A stretch of 64,000 bases of DNA from contig NC_072786.1 in the NCBI RefSeq assembly GCF_022539595.1, positions 12,879,638 to 12,943,637 of the forward strand, read 5' to 3'. The notes beneath the pieces are model-generated. The model made no database searches. It had not been told where the DNA came from and saw only the letters and a program-made list of their open reading frames with translations. The DNA comes from Amphiprion ocellaris. Lineage: Eukaryota; Chordata; Actinopteri; Pomacentridae. Positions within the stretch are counted from its first letter, which is position 1; the number at the start of each line of letters is the position of its first letter. The position numbers were made by a program, and so were the translations under genes. Below are positions 36,961-47,189 of the stretch, in pieces.

Positions 36961-37750
36961 CCCTATGAACCCCCAGGTATGTTTTTGTTATTGCCACTTT
37001 TGTTTTTACTCACTGTGGACTCCAGTAAAAAGCAACCAGTCTTCTCTTTTTGGTTCTTCAAGATGTTTCGCCTTTATACAAGAGGCTTCTTCTTCAAGAA
37101 TCATAAAAGAGAAGTTCTCTGGCTTTTTACTGGTACTCTTAGGATTACCATGACCTGGATGACCGAGAGTCTACACAGACATACTTCACTGCAATATAAA
37201 GTCTTGCACCTCAATGGAAAAAGCGCAGCCTTGGCTAGAAGAGGAACTCAAAAATCTGTTTAGTACTTTGTATTACAAAGTTGTCATAAAAATTAAAAAA
37301 GGAAAGTTGATTTCTTTGATAATCTATTTTACAACAATGGAAAACAAACTGTAATCAACTTGCAAAACATTTTTCCAATTGTCCATATGGTTACCAATAC
37401 TGAGAGAAATAGTTGGTGTCTCTGCATACTATACTTATTTTACTAACATGTTTATTTTCTATCCATGCTTGTCTCCTCTGTAATCTGTCCAAGCATAGCT
37501 TGCAGTTCAGCCAAAAAGTTTGCAGAATTTTTGAAAGATAGTGGTCGAAATGGAATTTTGATGCATTGTCTCGATTTTGGGCTTGGATCTGGTTACGTTT
37601 TCTGATGGAAAAACACGTCACAAATGAGTACTTCAAGGACCTTCAGAGACTTGGATGTTTTGCACTCTGGAAAATGGTAAAATGTGGCGATTTTTTTAAA
37701 AAAGCTCCTATGCCTTTCAAACCTGCCAGTGGGTTTTGGGGTTCAGAGGG
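36961..37750. mobile_element. About 790-base repeat with TTAA start and inverted CCCT..TGAACCCC ends
   Basis: After TTAA (36957-36960) the left end reads CCCTATGAACCCCCAGG. The right end, read inward from 37750, is CCCTCTGAACCCCAAAACC. These ends agree over about 14 of the first 16 bases. The right flank is CAAA and not TTAA, so the target site is unproven. Characteristic interior blocks are 'cactgcaatata..cttgcacctc', 'ccttggctagaagaggaactcaaaaat', 'ttttccaattg...ggttaccaat' and 'cttgcagttcagcc'. The same blocks occur at about 245-440, 3080-3190 and 45985-46280 with a right-end-like piece at 47105-47180. A piggyBac-type MITE is possible. Confidence 0.6.
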
Positions 37751-39203
37751 CAAATTGATCTACTATTAAATTCATCCGCTGATTGTTAACTTTGGTAACT
37801 CTGATGATGTAGCACTAATGATGCCACCTAAACTGTCCAAACATTTGTTGGTTTATAGAACTTCATGTTTGCTTCTCTTGATTAGTTTGAAGTAACTCGT
37901 CGGTAACAGAATATAAACCAGGACTAAAAAGCAACAATATGCTACTTTTTTCCAACTGAACTGAATGCAAAGGCAACCTAAGAGGCTCAAAGATTACAAA
38001 AAAAAAAAAAAACAGCCTTTAGAAGAGTTTCCAGAAATTATTTAAAAGAAGATAATGCTTTCGCCCACTTCAGGTATGCCTATCCAAGGGGCACAATCAC
38101 TTGTTGTCTTTACAAACAACTGGCAAGGTTTTATCTCAAGATTTCAGGTGGTACACTGACTGATAGCAGATAAAAATTCAATGGTGGGTGTGGGAGGCAG
38201 ACACGCAGCTCAAAACTAACAAATCCAGTCGAGCCAGTGAATTGATGCAAGGGTTGGGGATATTTGTGTTACACTTTCTCTGCTGTTCCAATCCAGTTGA
38301 GCTAAACGCATATAGGGGCCTTTTACACAATTCAAGTATTACAATAATCTAGACATGACATGATGAATGCATGAATATTGAGCTACAAGGTTATGAGAAC
38401 ATGTCAGATGTTTTAATCTTAACCTTAATAGAAGGATGCTGGTCAGCAACAGGACACAGATGGATCTCCCTTTATGTCTTTGTGTGTTTTCAAGGATAGA
38501 CCACCACTTCCCTCCATCCTTCACCTGTATGTCAGATAAAGCAGCAGTGAAGACTTGCTTTTCAGACAGTTTATTTGGAAGAAGCCATTACAAACTGCCT
38601 TTGAGCTGCAGCAGATGAAAGCTCTGGATGTTTATTCACTGCGGGCATAATTGGGAGTAAATTAATTGCCTCTCTTGCAATAACCTTCCAGATTGAATGA
38701 GTGTCTCCCTTTCCAGTTCTGTTTTGGGAATTCTGACTGTGGGGTAATTTAAATCAACCTGTGTCGAATGGTTGAATCCTTTTTACTGGAAATTGAGATG
38801 ATCTTTCTTCTCATTTGAATGACAACTATGGTAAATCTTCCCAAAACAATAGTTAATTCATTACACTTCCCTCTTGCTTTATATCTGCTGGCTGTAATTC
38901 AGGAAGTGCTTCAGCTGGCTGCAGGACTGTTAATCCACAGTGGTCAAAGATAGTGGAAAAAATAGGTGCTTGTGTTCATAAACAGCATGGAACAAATGCA
39001 GGCTACACATTCACACTGTAAGTGTGACTAGGATTCCAAAATTGTAGAAAATCTGGGACAGACAGAGGCCTGTACAGGAGTGAGAGTGATGTAGACGAAA
39101 GAGGAAACAAGAATTCTTTTTTTTTTTTTTTTTTTTGCTGAACTGAGACAGCATTCAACCCTCTAGTGCATCGTAAGCAGGATGCCACTTGTTGTATGTA
39201 TGT

Positions 39204-39245
39204 GCACACACTCACACACACACACACACATGCTCACACACACTC
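39204..39245. repeat. (CA)n short microsatellite
   Basis: About 40 bases of CA-rich repeat, interrupted by TGCT. Confidence 0.85.
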
Positions 39246-39394
39246 ACTTGGCAGGTTTATAGACATTCATGGAAGAGCTATTTTGATAGATCTGATAAAT
39301 AACACGGGCCAGAGAGTCTCATGTTTTAAATACCTTCTTGTGGCGGGTAATTGCATGCAGCTGTGTGTGAACACAACTTGGCAGTGCTTGTCTT

Positions 39395-39395
<1 letters not shown>

Positions 39396-39428
<33 letters not shown>

Positions 39429-39450
39429 TGTGTCTGTGTGTATATGTGAT
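39396..39450. repeat. (GT)n microsatellite
   Basis: About 15 pure GT units followed by GTCT variants. Confidence 0.93.
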
Positions 39451-40029
39451 TGGCAAGCGAGGGAAGAGCAGCAGTAAAGATGGGAAAAACTTGTGAAAGT
39501 GAATGTATAATTTAGTTTAAAGTCAGGGAGCAACAGATGGAGGAGAGAAAGTGACGGAGATGGAGTGGGACAGGTAGTGAAAGTCATATTAACAGCCAAT
39601 ATCTGCGGGGCACAAAGGTATTTACGTGAAAATAAGGTTCAAGTAATGAGCTGTCACAATTAGTGATGTCGCCACAGTGACGGATAGACAGAAAAGGGCT
39701 GGCTGTGGCCTCGTGGGAGACTTTCCCTCAACTCAAACATAAATATGTAACTCCTTCGAGGGATTTCACTTCTCATAATTCTTCTTAAAACAGCAAATGA
39801 CTCATCATATTTGCAGACAGAGTATGAGTCTCTGCATTGTGTTTAAAGTCAGAAACCAAGTCCATATGTAGCGGGTCTCTCCCTGCTTTAGGGGATTACT
39901 GCGTTGCATTGTTGGAGTGTTAGACACTTCTTCCTCTGCAATGTTCTCAAGGCGAGTTAAACTGAAGTATGCTTATTGACTTCTTCCCAAGAATTAGATA
40001 AGAAAATTGACACCACTCATATCTGGTTC

Positions 40030-40145
40030 AGGATAATGCTTAAAGCTAGAAGACAGCTTAGCACGAAGACTGGAAGCAGTGGTAAGCAGCTATCCAAAAT
40101 GATAATGATAACAAGATGTGCCTTTTAGCACCGTTAAAATATACT
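40030..40145 (+). repeat. Left-arm copy of the foldback repeat family
   Basis: 'agacagcttagcacgaagactggaagcagtggtaagcagctatccaaa' followed by 'acaagatgtgccttttagcacc..aaaatatactaattaacactta' matches the left arm. It may belong to the same original insertion as 40690-40905, with about 540 unrelated bases between (40146-40689). Confidence 0.55.
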
Positions 40146-40689
40146 AATTAACACTTATACATTTAAGGCCTCTCTCCAGTCATTGATTAAACTCCTGAAA
40201 ACCCATCTCTGTTTACCAAAGTTGCATATTTTTCTTCCATGAAAATAAGCTTTTACTGCCTTAATTCCCTAGCTGTAACTCTACACTTTTACCTTCTAGT
40301 CCCTTTTTGTTTTTCTCAAACACACCAGCTCACCTATAACTCTGCTTAAACACTGTAAAACTAGACAAAGGCACGTTCTTCCAGACATATACCTTTGAAC
40401 GGTAAACCGATTCTGAAGAAGAATAATGATGATTTCTTTAGGTTTGCTATGCATCAAAACCCCAGAAGTCTGAATCCATGTTTTATCATCCGTTTTCTGC
40501 AGTTTTTGAAGTGGAAGTGCTCTGGCTTGGTGTTGACTGCTTATTTTGCTCATGATGCGTCTTCTAAAATATAAAAAAAAAAAAAAAAAACGCCAAATGA
40601 GAATGTTAACAACTTGATTTTCATTGAAGGAGATTTTTAACTGTATGAAAACTATGAAAACCAAAAACATTCTGTTAGTTTGAAATCCT

Positions 40690-40905
40690 TGGTATGTGGA
40701 TGCTGTTAGTTCTGGACAGCACCAAGCTGCTAGCTGTTTCTGTCTGCTCTGACCTAAAGTAACCGTCCTCCTGCTGCAGCTTCATGTTTACCACAATCAC
40801 GAGAGTGTCATCAATCCTCCCATCTAACTCTGGGCAAGAAACCAAATATTTGTCAAAATTTCAAACCATCCGTTTCAAGACAATGTGTGCTGCTTCGGTT
40901 TTGAA
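40690..40905 (+). repeat. Right arm and tail of the foldback repeat family
   Basis: 'ggacagcaccaagctgctagctgtttctgtctgctctgacctaaagtaaccgtcctcctgctgcagcttcatgtttacc' and then 'gagagtgtcatcaatcctcccatctaactctgggcaagaaaccaaa' follow the family's right arm and tail. The 17.1 kb copy carries the same tail. Confidence 0.6.
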
Positions 40906-41287
40906 CCCATATTTAGCCCTGATTTCACTCTTGTGCTTCCTTGGTGCTGCACTGTATCAACATAGAAAACATGTAGATATAACTGTGCAGTGATGCTCGT
41001 ATTGGGTATTGACCCTCCAGTTTTCCCTCAGGCATCATCCAAGTTTCATTTCACATCATTATTGAGCATCAGTGACAGGGAATATCTGCAATATTACATG
41101 ACTTGTTTTTTCATAATGAGGAAATAACACACGGGAACCGAAACACCAACAGCAAATTGCTTTCTATTTATTGTGCATCAGATTTTACTTTTCACAACAC
41201 AAACAAGATGTACTGCTCAAAGATGAAAATTCAAATAAGTTCTGGGTTATCGATCTGTCCAGTTAGGAAGCATAAGTGACTGTGAAC

Positions 41288-41351
41288 ACCCCCCCCCCCC
41301 CCCACCCCCACCCCCCCCCCCCCCCCACACACACACACACACACACACACA
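41288..41351. repeat. C-tract plus (CA)n; G-quadruplex potential on the minus strand
   Basis: Runs of about 15, 5 and 17 C separated by single A are followed by about 12 CA units. On the minus strand these are G runs that could form a quadruplex, and on the plus strand an i-motif. Confidence 0.95.
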
Positions 41352-41594
41352 ATCATTTAGAATTCCAGTTCCAATTCCAATCATTGATTTACACTGTGTA
41401 TTTTATTTAGAACAAAATGACGTAGGAGTGAAATGTTCTCTTAAATTTTTGAGCAATGTATATACTTCTTCATAGTTAGAGTGAATTAATGAAGTAGTTA
41501 ATCAATACTAATGTGGTGCTGAGATTTTTCATTCATAGCTTTGTAATAATATAACATTTCCAAAGAGTTTGTTAAAGATGAAACTGAACCTGAA

Positions 41595-41790
41595 AGACAG
41601 TTAGCTTATACCCTGGAAGCGGTGGGTAATGCTAGGTGGATTTTTGCTACCTTTCGACATAGCCAGACGAGATGTTTTCCCCTTTCCCTTTGCTTTGTGA
41701 TGTGCTATGCTAACTGGCTGCTGGCTTTCATGTTTATTGGACAGACAGAGTGATATCGATCTTCTCTTCCAGCTCCAGAAGCGTAATTCC
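41595..41790 (+). repeat. Right-arm copy of the foldback repeat family
   Basis: 'gctaggtggatttttgctacctttcgacatagccagacgagatgttttccc' and 'tgctatgctaactggctgctggctttcatgtttattggacagacagagtgatatcgatcttctc' match the right arm. The left arm is absent. Confidence 0.6.
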
Positions 41791-42438
41791 CACATTGTCC
41801 AGCAATTTCTCTGAAGATACACATAGCCAAAAGGCAAACAGAAAGGCTGCACTGGTTTCATCACTTTCCCCATTTCTTTCATATGTCCGCTGGTGTTTGC
41901 TTACTTACTCTGCTCTACTGTAAGGACACACAAACACAATTTGTTGTTGAGACACAATTTTACTCAGACTGTCAGTCGCAGATAAAAGTTGATAAAAAAA
42001 AAAAGGCTCCAGATGAGGTTGCTGCCCTTCCAAATCTCTGACAGGACAGGGCTATTTTTAATGCTACTTGGGTGAAAATCAAAAAAAAATCCATTCTAGC
42101 AAATGGGCCCAACACTTCAAACAGTTTTCTACAAACTCACATCACAACAGTGGGATCAGTGCCAGAGTAATCTGAGCAGCTGCCCGGTTACAGTACCAGC
42201 ACGGAGGGACCAACTCTTTCAATAAACTATAAAAACACACTATTTTGTAGGTTTTTTTTCAAAACCAGCACCACCACATCACCATCGGCAACTTTACACG
42301 ACAGAACCCTATAGATTATAAAGTATTATATCTCTTCTTACGTGCTTTGGAGAGCAGCCGTTTGACTGTGTAGGTAGTTGTTTATTTTAATATTACCTTT
42401 ATACATATTCTTTAATTTACCTGAAATGTATTTTGTAA

Positions 42439-42807
42439 GGGCTGCACAGTGGTGTAGTGGTTAGCACTTTCGCCTTGCAGCAAGAAGGTCCCTGGTTCGT
42501 GTCCCGGCTTTCCCGGGATCTTTCTGCATGGAGTTTGCATGTTCTCCCTGTGCATGCGTGGGTTCTCTCCGGGTACTCCGGCTTCCTCCCACAGTCCAAA
42601 AATATGCTGAGGTTAATTGATTATTCTAAATTGCCCGTAGGTGTGAATGTGAGAGTGCTTGTTTGTCTTTGTATGTGGCCCTGCGACAGACTGGCGACCT
42701 GTCTAGGGTGTCCCCTGCCTTCGCCCGAGTCAGCTGGGATAGACTCCAGCCCCCCCCGCGACCCTAGTGAGGATTAAGCGGTGTACAGATAATGGATGGA
42801 TGGATGG
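42439..42807 (+). mobile_element. tRNA-headed SINE with GATG tail, intact 13-base target duplication
   Basis: The element begins gggctgcacagtggtgtagtgg. TGGTGTAGTGG (42450-42460) fits an RNA polymerase III A box, and GTTCGTGTC (42495-42503) fits a B box at 8 of 9 positions. The body includes the common fish block 'gttctccctgtg...ctccggcttcctcccacagtccaaa' and it ends in (ggat)n. ATGTATTTTGTAA flanks both ends (42426-42438 and 42808-42820). This is the best-preserved of three copies in the window. The GATG-type tail suggests mobilisation by an RTE/Rex3-like LINE (inference from memory of such tails). Confidence 0.85.
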
Positions 42808-44714
42808 ATGTATTTTGTAACACATTACCTTGGAAAATTTGGTTCCCAAAAAACAACTTTACTTGAAAGAAGCCTTGTAGCAATGCATTTTCCTTGTTTC
42901 TTTTTCTCAGCTCCATTAAGCAGCATTTGATCTTGCAATTTTTCTGTCAAAAGCACCGTATCTGCAGCACGCTTTCCACAACAATCTGTGCAAGTCTACA
43001 GTTGCCTAAATTTTCCTGAAAAGATTATCTCCTCACACTCTGGTGCTGGTGAGAGCAAGTGCCCTGGACAAATCTGCTTTGACCCCAGCACAGTTGGTGT
43101 GCGTTTCTGTGTCTGCTTGAGTCTTGTTTACCTGCACGGTCCTGCAGCAGCAGCAGCAACAGATGTGTGATCTTGTGGTTTGAGCAGTTTAAATGGGATG
43201 CGGCAGTCCTGCTGACAGGCCTATTAGACTCTCAGAGGGGGGAAGAAGAGGGGGGAAAGACTCAGAAGCCATGAGGAGACACAGCTGTCCAGGACATGAG
43301 CACACTGCGTTTATTAGCAATGGAAAAAAGAAGTTATAGTGCAAAAATACAGAAAAAATATGTAAAAATAAACCAGCTGTTTATGTAAGTGCTGAACATG
43401 CTCACAGGCTCACAGTAGCATTTGATGTTTAATTCATCCCAGGACACTTGTATGACAGTTTGGTTGCAATGGTGAAACATAATGTAGACAGATGTGCAGC
43501 TTTTTTCTTTGCTGGCTTTCAGTGTCCTTGATTTACCGATATGTTTGCATTTTATATTGTTCTGAAGACAAAGACATCTGAACACATGAAATCTTAATAT
43601 AGATTGCTTTTTCAACCCATAGAATTATTTGCAGTTCATTTGTATTCATTAACTAATAGAGCAGAGAGATCGTATATCCTCTTATGCAGTATTTGTCAGT
43701 ATACCGAACAGATTTATATATCTTTAATTATATTTTTAACAGCTATGCTTTTTTCAAAGACACACAATGTTTTGTATTTTACTATCACAAATTGTGCTTC
43801 CTGAATTGTACTTTCCCAGCTGATTAAATCTGACTTGTAGTCTTTTTCCATGTTTTTGTAATTTCCTTCAGTGCTGGGATTCTAAAAAAAAGTCTAAATA
43901 ACTACTTCTCATCATCAGTAAGTTCAGTTGGAGGTTTCCACAGCATGATGCTAATGATTTTTACATCTCACAGGACCTCAGCGAGGCCACTGGCTCATTG
44001 TTTAGAAATCTGAACAAGAGAGATAGAACTGTGGCGAGGTCTCTGGGTAAACCAAAGCCCTTTTATGAGACCTTATATAGCCATGACTCCCTGCTGCTGG
44101 CCTGATGTTGTGCACATACACACTCATGCAAACACATCACCTTCACAGCGTAGATGCTCTCTCACATGGCAGCGCTCTAATCAGCACCTTCACTGTTTGA
44201 AAATGTTTGTAAGTTTCACACAGATGCTGCACAGCAGTGTAAATGTTTAGTTTGTTAATAAACTGAGTTGTGTCTTTGTTTCTTTAGTGCTCCTCTGAGA
44301 GCTACACTACAATTTCTACGCCTTCCCTGCTTTTCCTCATCATGATTCTCCCACTGATATCGTTTTATCATGATTTCCATTACGGCTGCATGGCTAATTT
44401 CCTCATGGCAGAGTGGATAATGAAGATGGACTTGGCGTGGCTGTAACTAACCTGATGAGTTGCCAAATGATATTTAGCCTGAATCGACTTGCAAAATCAC
44501 TCCATTCCATGTTCTGTGTTTCGAAGCTAAAAAGACTGGCGTAAAAATGCATTTGCCAAGTGGAATTGACCTCAGACTTGAACTGAATTATCTTGAACAG
44601 AGCAAGCATTTAATACAGTGTGCAGATGGAGGCGTCTGGGCCCAGACATTTCAGAACTGTTTTGGTGTTTTGTACAGTCAGGGCAGGATTTTGGCAGGGG
44701 AAATAAAAATAAAG

Positions 44715-44800
44715 GAGAAGGCTTGTGGCGAAGGTCGCTAGTTCAAATCCTCAGACAGTTTTTAGGAAATCTGGCAACAACAAAGAAGAAAAAATGTGCT
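44715..44800 (+). repeat. Possible SINE fragment with B-box-like sequence
   Basis: GTTCAAATC at 44741-44749 matches the RNA polymerase III B box consensus and sits in a tRNA-T-arm-like context (cgctagttcaaatcctcag). The following 'ggcaacaacaaagaagaaaaaatg' is reminiscent of a fish SINE body. No A box is clear, so this is only a remnant at best. Confidence 0.3.
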
Positions 44801-44859
44801 TGAACAATGCTCATCATATGAAAAATGGCTGCACTTTGCATTAGAGACAAATAGTTCAT

Positions 44860-45065
44860 CAACTGAAAAGTATTTTAATGATTTAATAAATTAAGTAATT
44901 TTTGAACCAAAAATGCCAAACATTACCAGCTCCTTGGTTCTAAAGATTTGCAGCTTTATGAGTTATAATGAATGTTTGAATGTATTTTTCTGACATTCCT
45001 TTGACCAAATGGTTGAATAATTGGAAAAATAATCCAGAGATGATTTAATTTAAAGACCTACTTGG
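44860..45065 (-). repeat. Reverse 'tagggctgcaacta' repeat copy
   Basis: 'tttttctgacattcctttgaccaaatggttgaataattggaaaaataatccagagatgatttaa' is the reverse-orientation family core. It is preceded by 'aacattaccagctccttggttctaaagatttgcagctttatgag', which fits the outer part. The terminal 'agttgcagccct' is missing. Confidence 0.55.
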
Positions 45066-45119
45066 TAGTTCTATGCTGTTGAAATTAAATCTTAGGCTGC
45101 AAGTAATAAAAGACACAGC

Positions 45120-45240
45120 TACAATTTGTGTTTAGTCCTAATTATCAGCTGCTAGCATGCAAAACTTAGCTGGTGAACATACTACATGCTAATTGCAATT
45201 GTGTTAGTCTTCCAGTTGTTAGCATGTTTGCACTCTGACA
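45120..45240. repeat. Diverged 'gctagcatgc' repeat copy
   Basis: Repeated gctagcatgc, catgctaattg and gttagcatgtttgcac motifs suggest another old copy of the family seen at 2465-2900. Orientation cannot be fixed. Confidence 0.3.
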
Positions 45241-46340
45241 GCAGTTTAAAGCACTGCTAGTGTATCGATACTTAGTCGTGTTTGTTGATCAATGACTTTA
45301 ACAATTATCTGTCAAATGTTTTTCATATTGTGTTCTGTCTGCTGTACGTTTCAGGAATAGCTCTTGAAATTAACGCTTCAGTTCATGATGTATCCAGTTT
45401 GTTTTTGTGCACACAAAGCATGCAGCAGGATGATTTATTTCCAGCCACAGTGGCTCAAAGGAACTTCAGTGGACTTCTTCTCATTAGATCTACAGTATAA
45501 ATGCATCGACTGCCTCAATCCACTGTATAGATTAATTATCCCATTTAGCTAGAGATCCGGACCTGACGTTTCCCATCCCCAATGCTACCGATCTGCTAAA
45601 TTGATGGCCGGCCAGATGGATTTGCGGCTGGTGTGGTTAAGTGAACATGTAAGGCTTTCTGTCACTTACTTACTCTGAGGAAGATTGCCTGAGGAAGACA
45701 CACATACAGTTCATACAGATTGTTTGTTGCTCTTCAGATTGTGACTGATTGGAAAGGCTGCAGTGTAAATCAATAGCAGCAGCAGCGAAGCAGACTGTGG
45801 TCATTTCTTCACCTCCGCTTCTCTCATTTTGATTAAAGACAACAGAGAATGCTGTCAGCCTCCGTTGCTGACTTTCTGTCTTTCTGTCTCCCTCTTGCTT
45901 TGTTTTTTAAAGAGAGAGATGAGTTTTTTTTGCTGACCTTTAGGCTTCTTTTCTCTCTCTTTCTGTTTTATCTCTTTTACTAATCCATATAAGCCCCACA
46001 CTTCTAAGAAAGCTGAACAACCATGACTAGAAGTAGAGAGAACTCAAAAATACCTTCTGTGCAGTGGGACACAGTTTAAAATTGGAAAAAAGTACTGAAA
46101 TCAAAATGTACAACATTTTTCCAATTGCTCACAGGTGTTACCAATAGTGGAAAAACATAGTGACTCAACATATGGCATATATTTTACTACTTACAATTTC
46201 ATTTTGTTTTCGTGCGTGTCTCTTATCGGCTCTGTGTAAACACAGCTTGCAGTTCAGCCCAAAAGTTCCTGACTCTTTGTCATCTGACTGTTGGTTGTAG
46301 CTGAACTGATGGTTTTACAGTTGTGCCATATAGCCTGGAC

Positions 46341-46673
46341 AACCATCCATCCATTATCTATACATCGCTTAATCCTCATTAGGGTCACGGAGGGCTGGAG
46401 TCTTTCCTTTAGGGTGAAGGCAGTGGACCCCCTGGACAGGTCAGCAGTCTATCACAGGGCTACATATAGAGGCAAACAATCACGCTCACATTCACACAAT
46501 TTAGAGTTACCACTTAACCTTGTAACCATGTTTTTGAACTGAACTGTAATTCATGCATGCACAGGAAGAACATGCAAACTCCATGCAGAAAGATCCTGGA
46601 AAAGCCAGGACATGAACCGGGGATCTCCTAGCTGAAAGGCAGACCTGCTGACCACCAAGCCACTGAGCAGCCC
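46341..46673 (-). mobile_element. Third copy of the GATG-tail SINE, reverse orientation, decayed
   Basis: It begins aaccatccatccattatctatac and ends cactgagcagccc, in the same orientation as the 33.9 kb copy. Small deletions are visible, for example around 46500-46555 where the 'actgtgggaggaag...ggagaaaaccc' block is largely lost. Possible flanks agcctggac and agccgagac agree at 7 of 9 bases, so the target duplication is unproven. Confidence 0.8.
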
Positions 46674-46875
46674 GAGCCGAGACATTTTAAAAAGAATTTG
46701 GTTAGGTCAAATTATTTATTTATGGCAATTTTTAAAATTCTATCATGTAGAACTGATCTTTTGTCAAAGTGAGTTTGATAAAATATTAGTATTTTAAGCC
46801 TCAATGTGGCTAGGTTTCCAGTCAGTACAAATGACTAATTTAAAAAAAAAAAATTAAGTCAAAGATCGGTTGATT

Positions 46876-47062
46876 TTTGGGTGCCCGTGTAGCTCAACGC
46901 GTTGGGTGGGTGGCCCATGTGCGGGGACTGGTCCCAGTCGCAGCAGCCCGGGTTCGATTCCCGCTTGCGGCCCTTTGTTGCACGTCTTCTCCCCTGTTTC
47001 TTGTCTGTCTCTCACTGCGCCTATCAAAAAAAAAGGCCAAAAAAGTAACTTTAAAAAAAAAA
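46876..47062 (+). mobile_element. tRNA-derived polyA SINE with 15-base target duplication
   Basis: The tRNA-like head has an A-box-like TAGCTCAACG (46890-46899) and a perfect B box GTTCGATTC (46952-46960). The tail region 'tgtctctcactgcgcctatcaaa' leads to A-rich 'ggccaaaaaagtaacttt' and a final A run, a layout I recall from a common teleost SINE. AAAGATCGGTTGATT occurs exactly on both sides (46861-46875 and 47063-47077). The perfect duplication suggests a fairly recent insertion. The A-to-B distance (62 bases start to start) is longer than in a standard tRNA. Confidence 0.88.
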
Positions 47063-47189
47063 AAAGATCGGTTGATTCTTTCTGATTTTACAGTCTCTGG
47101 TTCTGATCAATAGTGTAATTTTTGCATTTTTTTTTTCCAAAACTAAAACATGTCTCTCAAACCCCTGGTGGGTTTTGGGGTTGAGATGC

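Larger units (their letters stand above)
37751..40029. other. Unannotated intron stretch
   Basis: Simple repeats at 39116-39450 only. No exon homology. Confidence 0.45.
45985..47180 (+). repeat. Split copy of the TTAA/CCCT repeat family, apparently interrupted by two SINEs
   Basis: The left part (45985-46280) has 'gaacaaccatgactagaagtagagagaactcaaaaat', 'tttttccaattgctcacaggtgttaccaatag' and 'cttgcagttcagcc', matching the 36961-37750 copy. A right-end-like piece 'tcaaacccctggtgggttttggggttgagatg' is at 47157-47188. Between them lie the SINE copies at 46341-46673 and 46876-47062 plus DNA I cannot align. Grouping both halves into one copy is inference. Confidence 0.4.

Noticed and set aside
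42450..42510. Possible tRNA gene
   Set aside because: Only the promoter boxes are conserved. There is no closed cloverleaf, and the sequence continues into a SINE body with target duplications. The same applies at 46890-46965 and 36860-36913.
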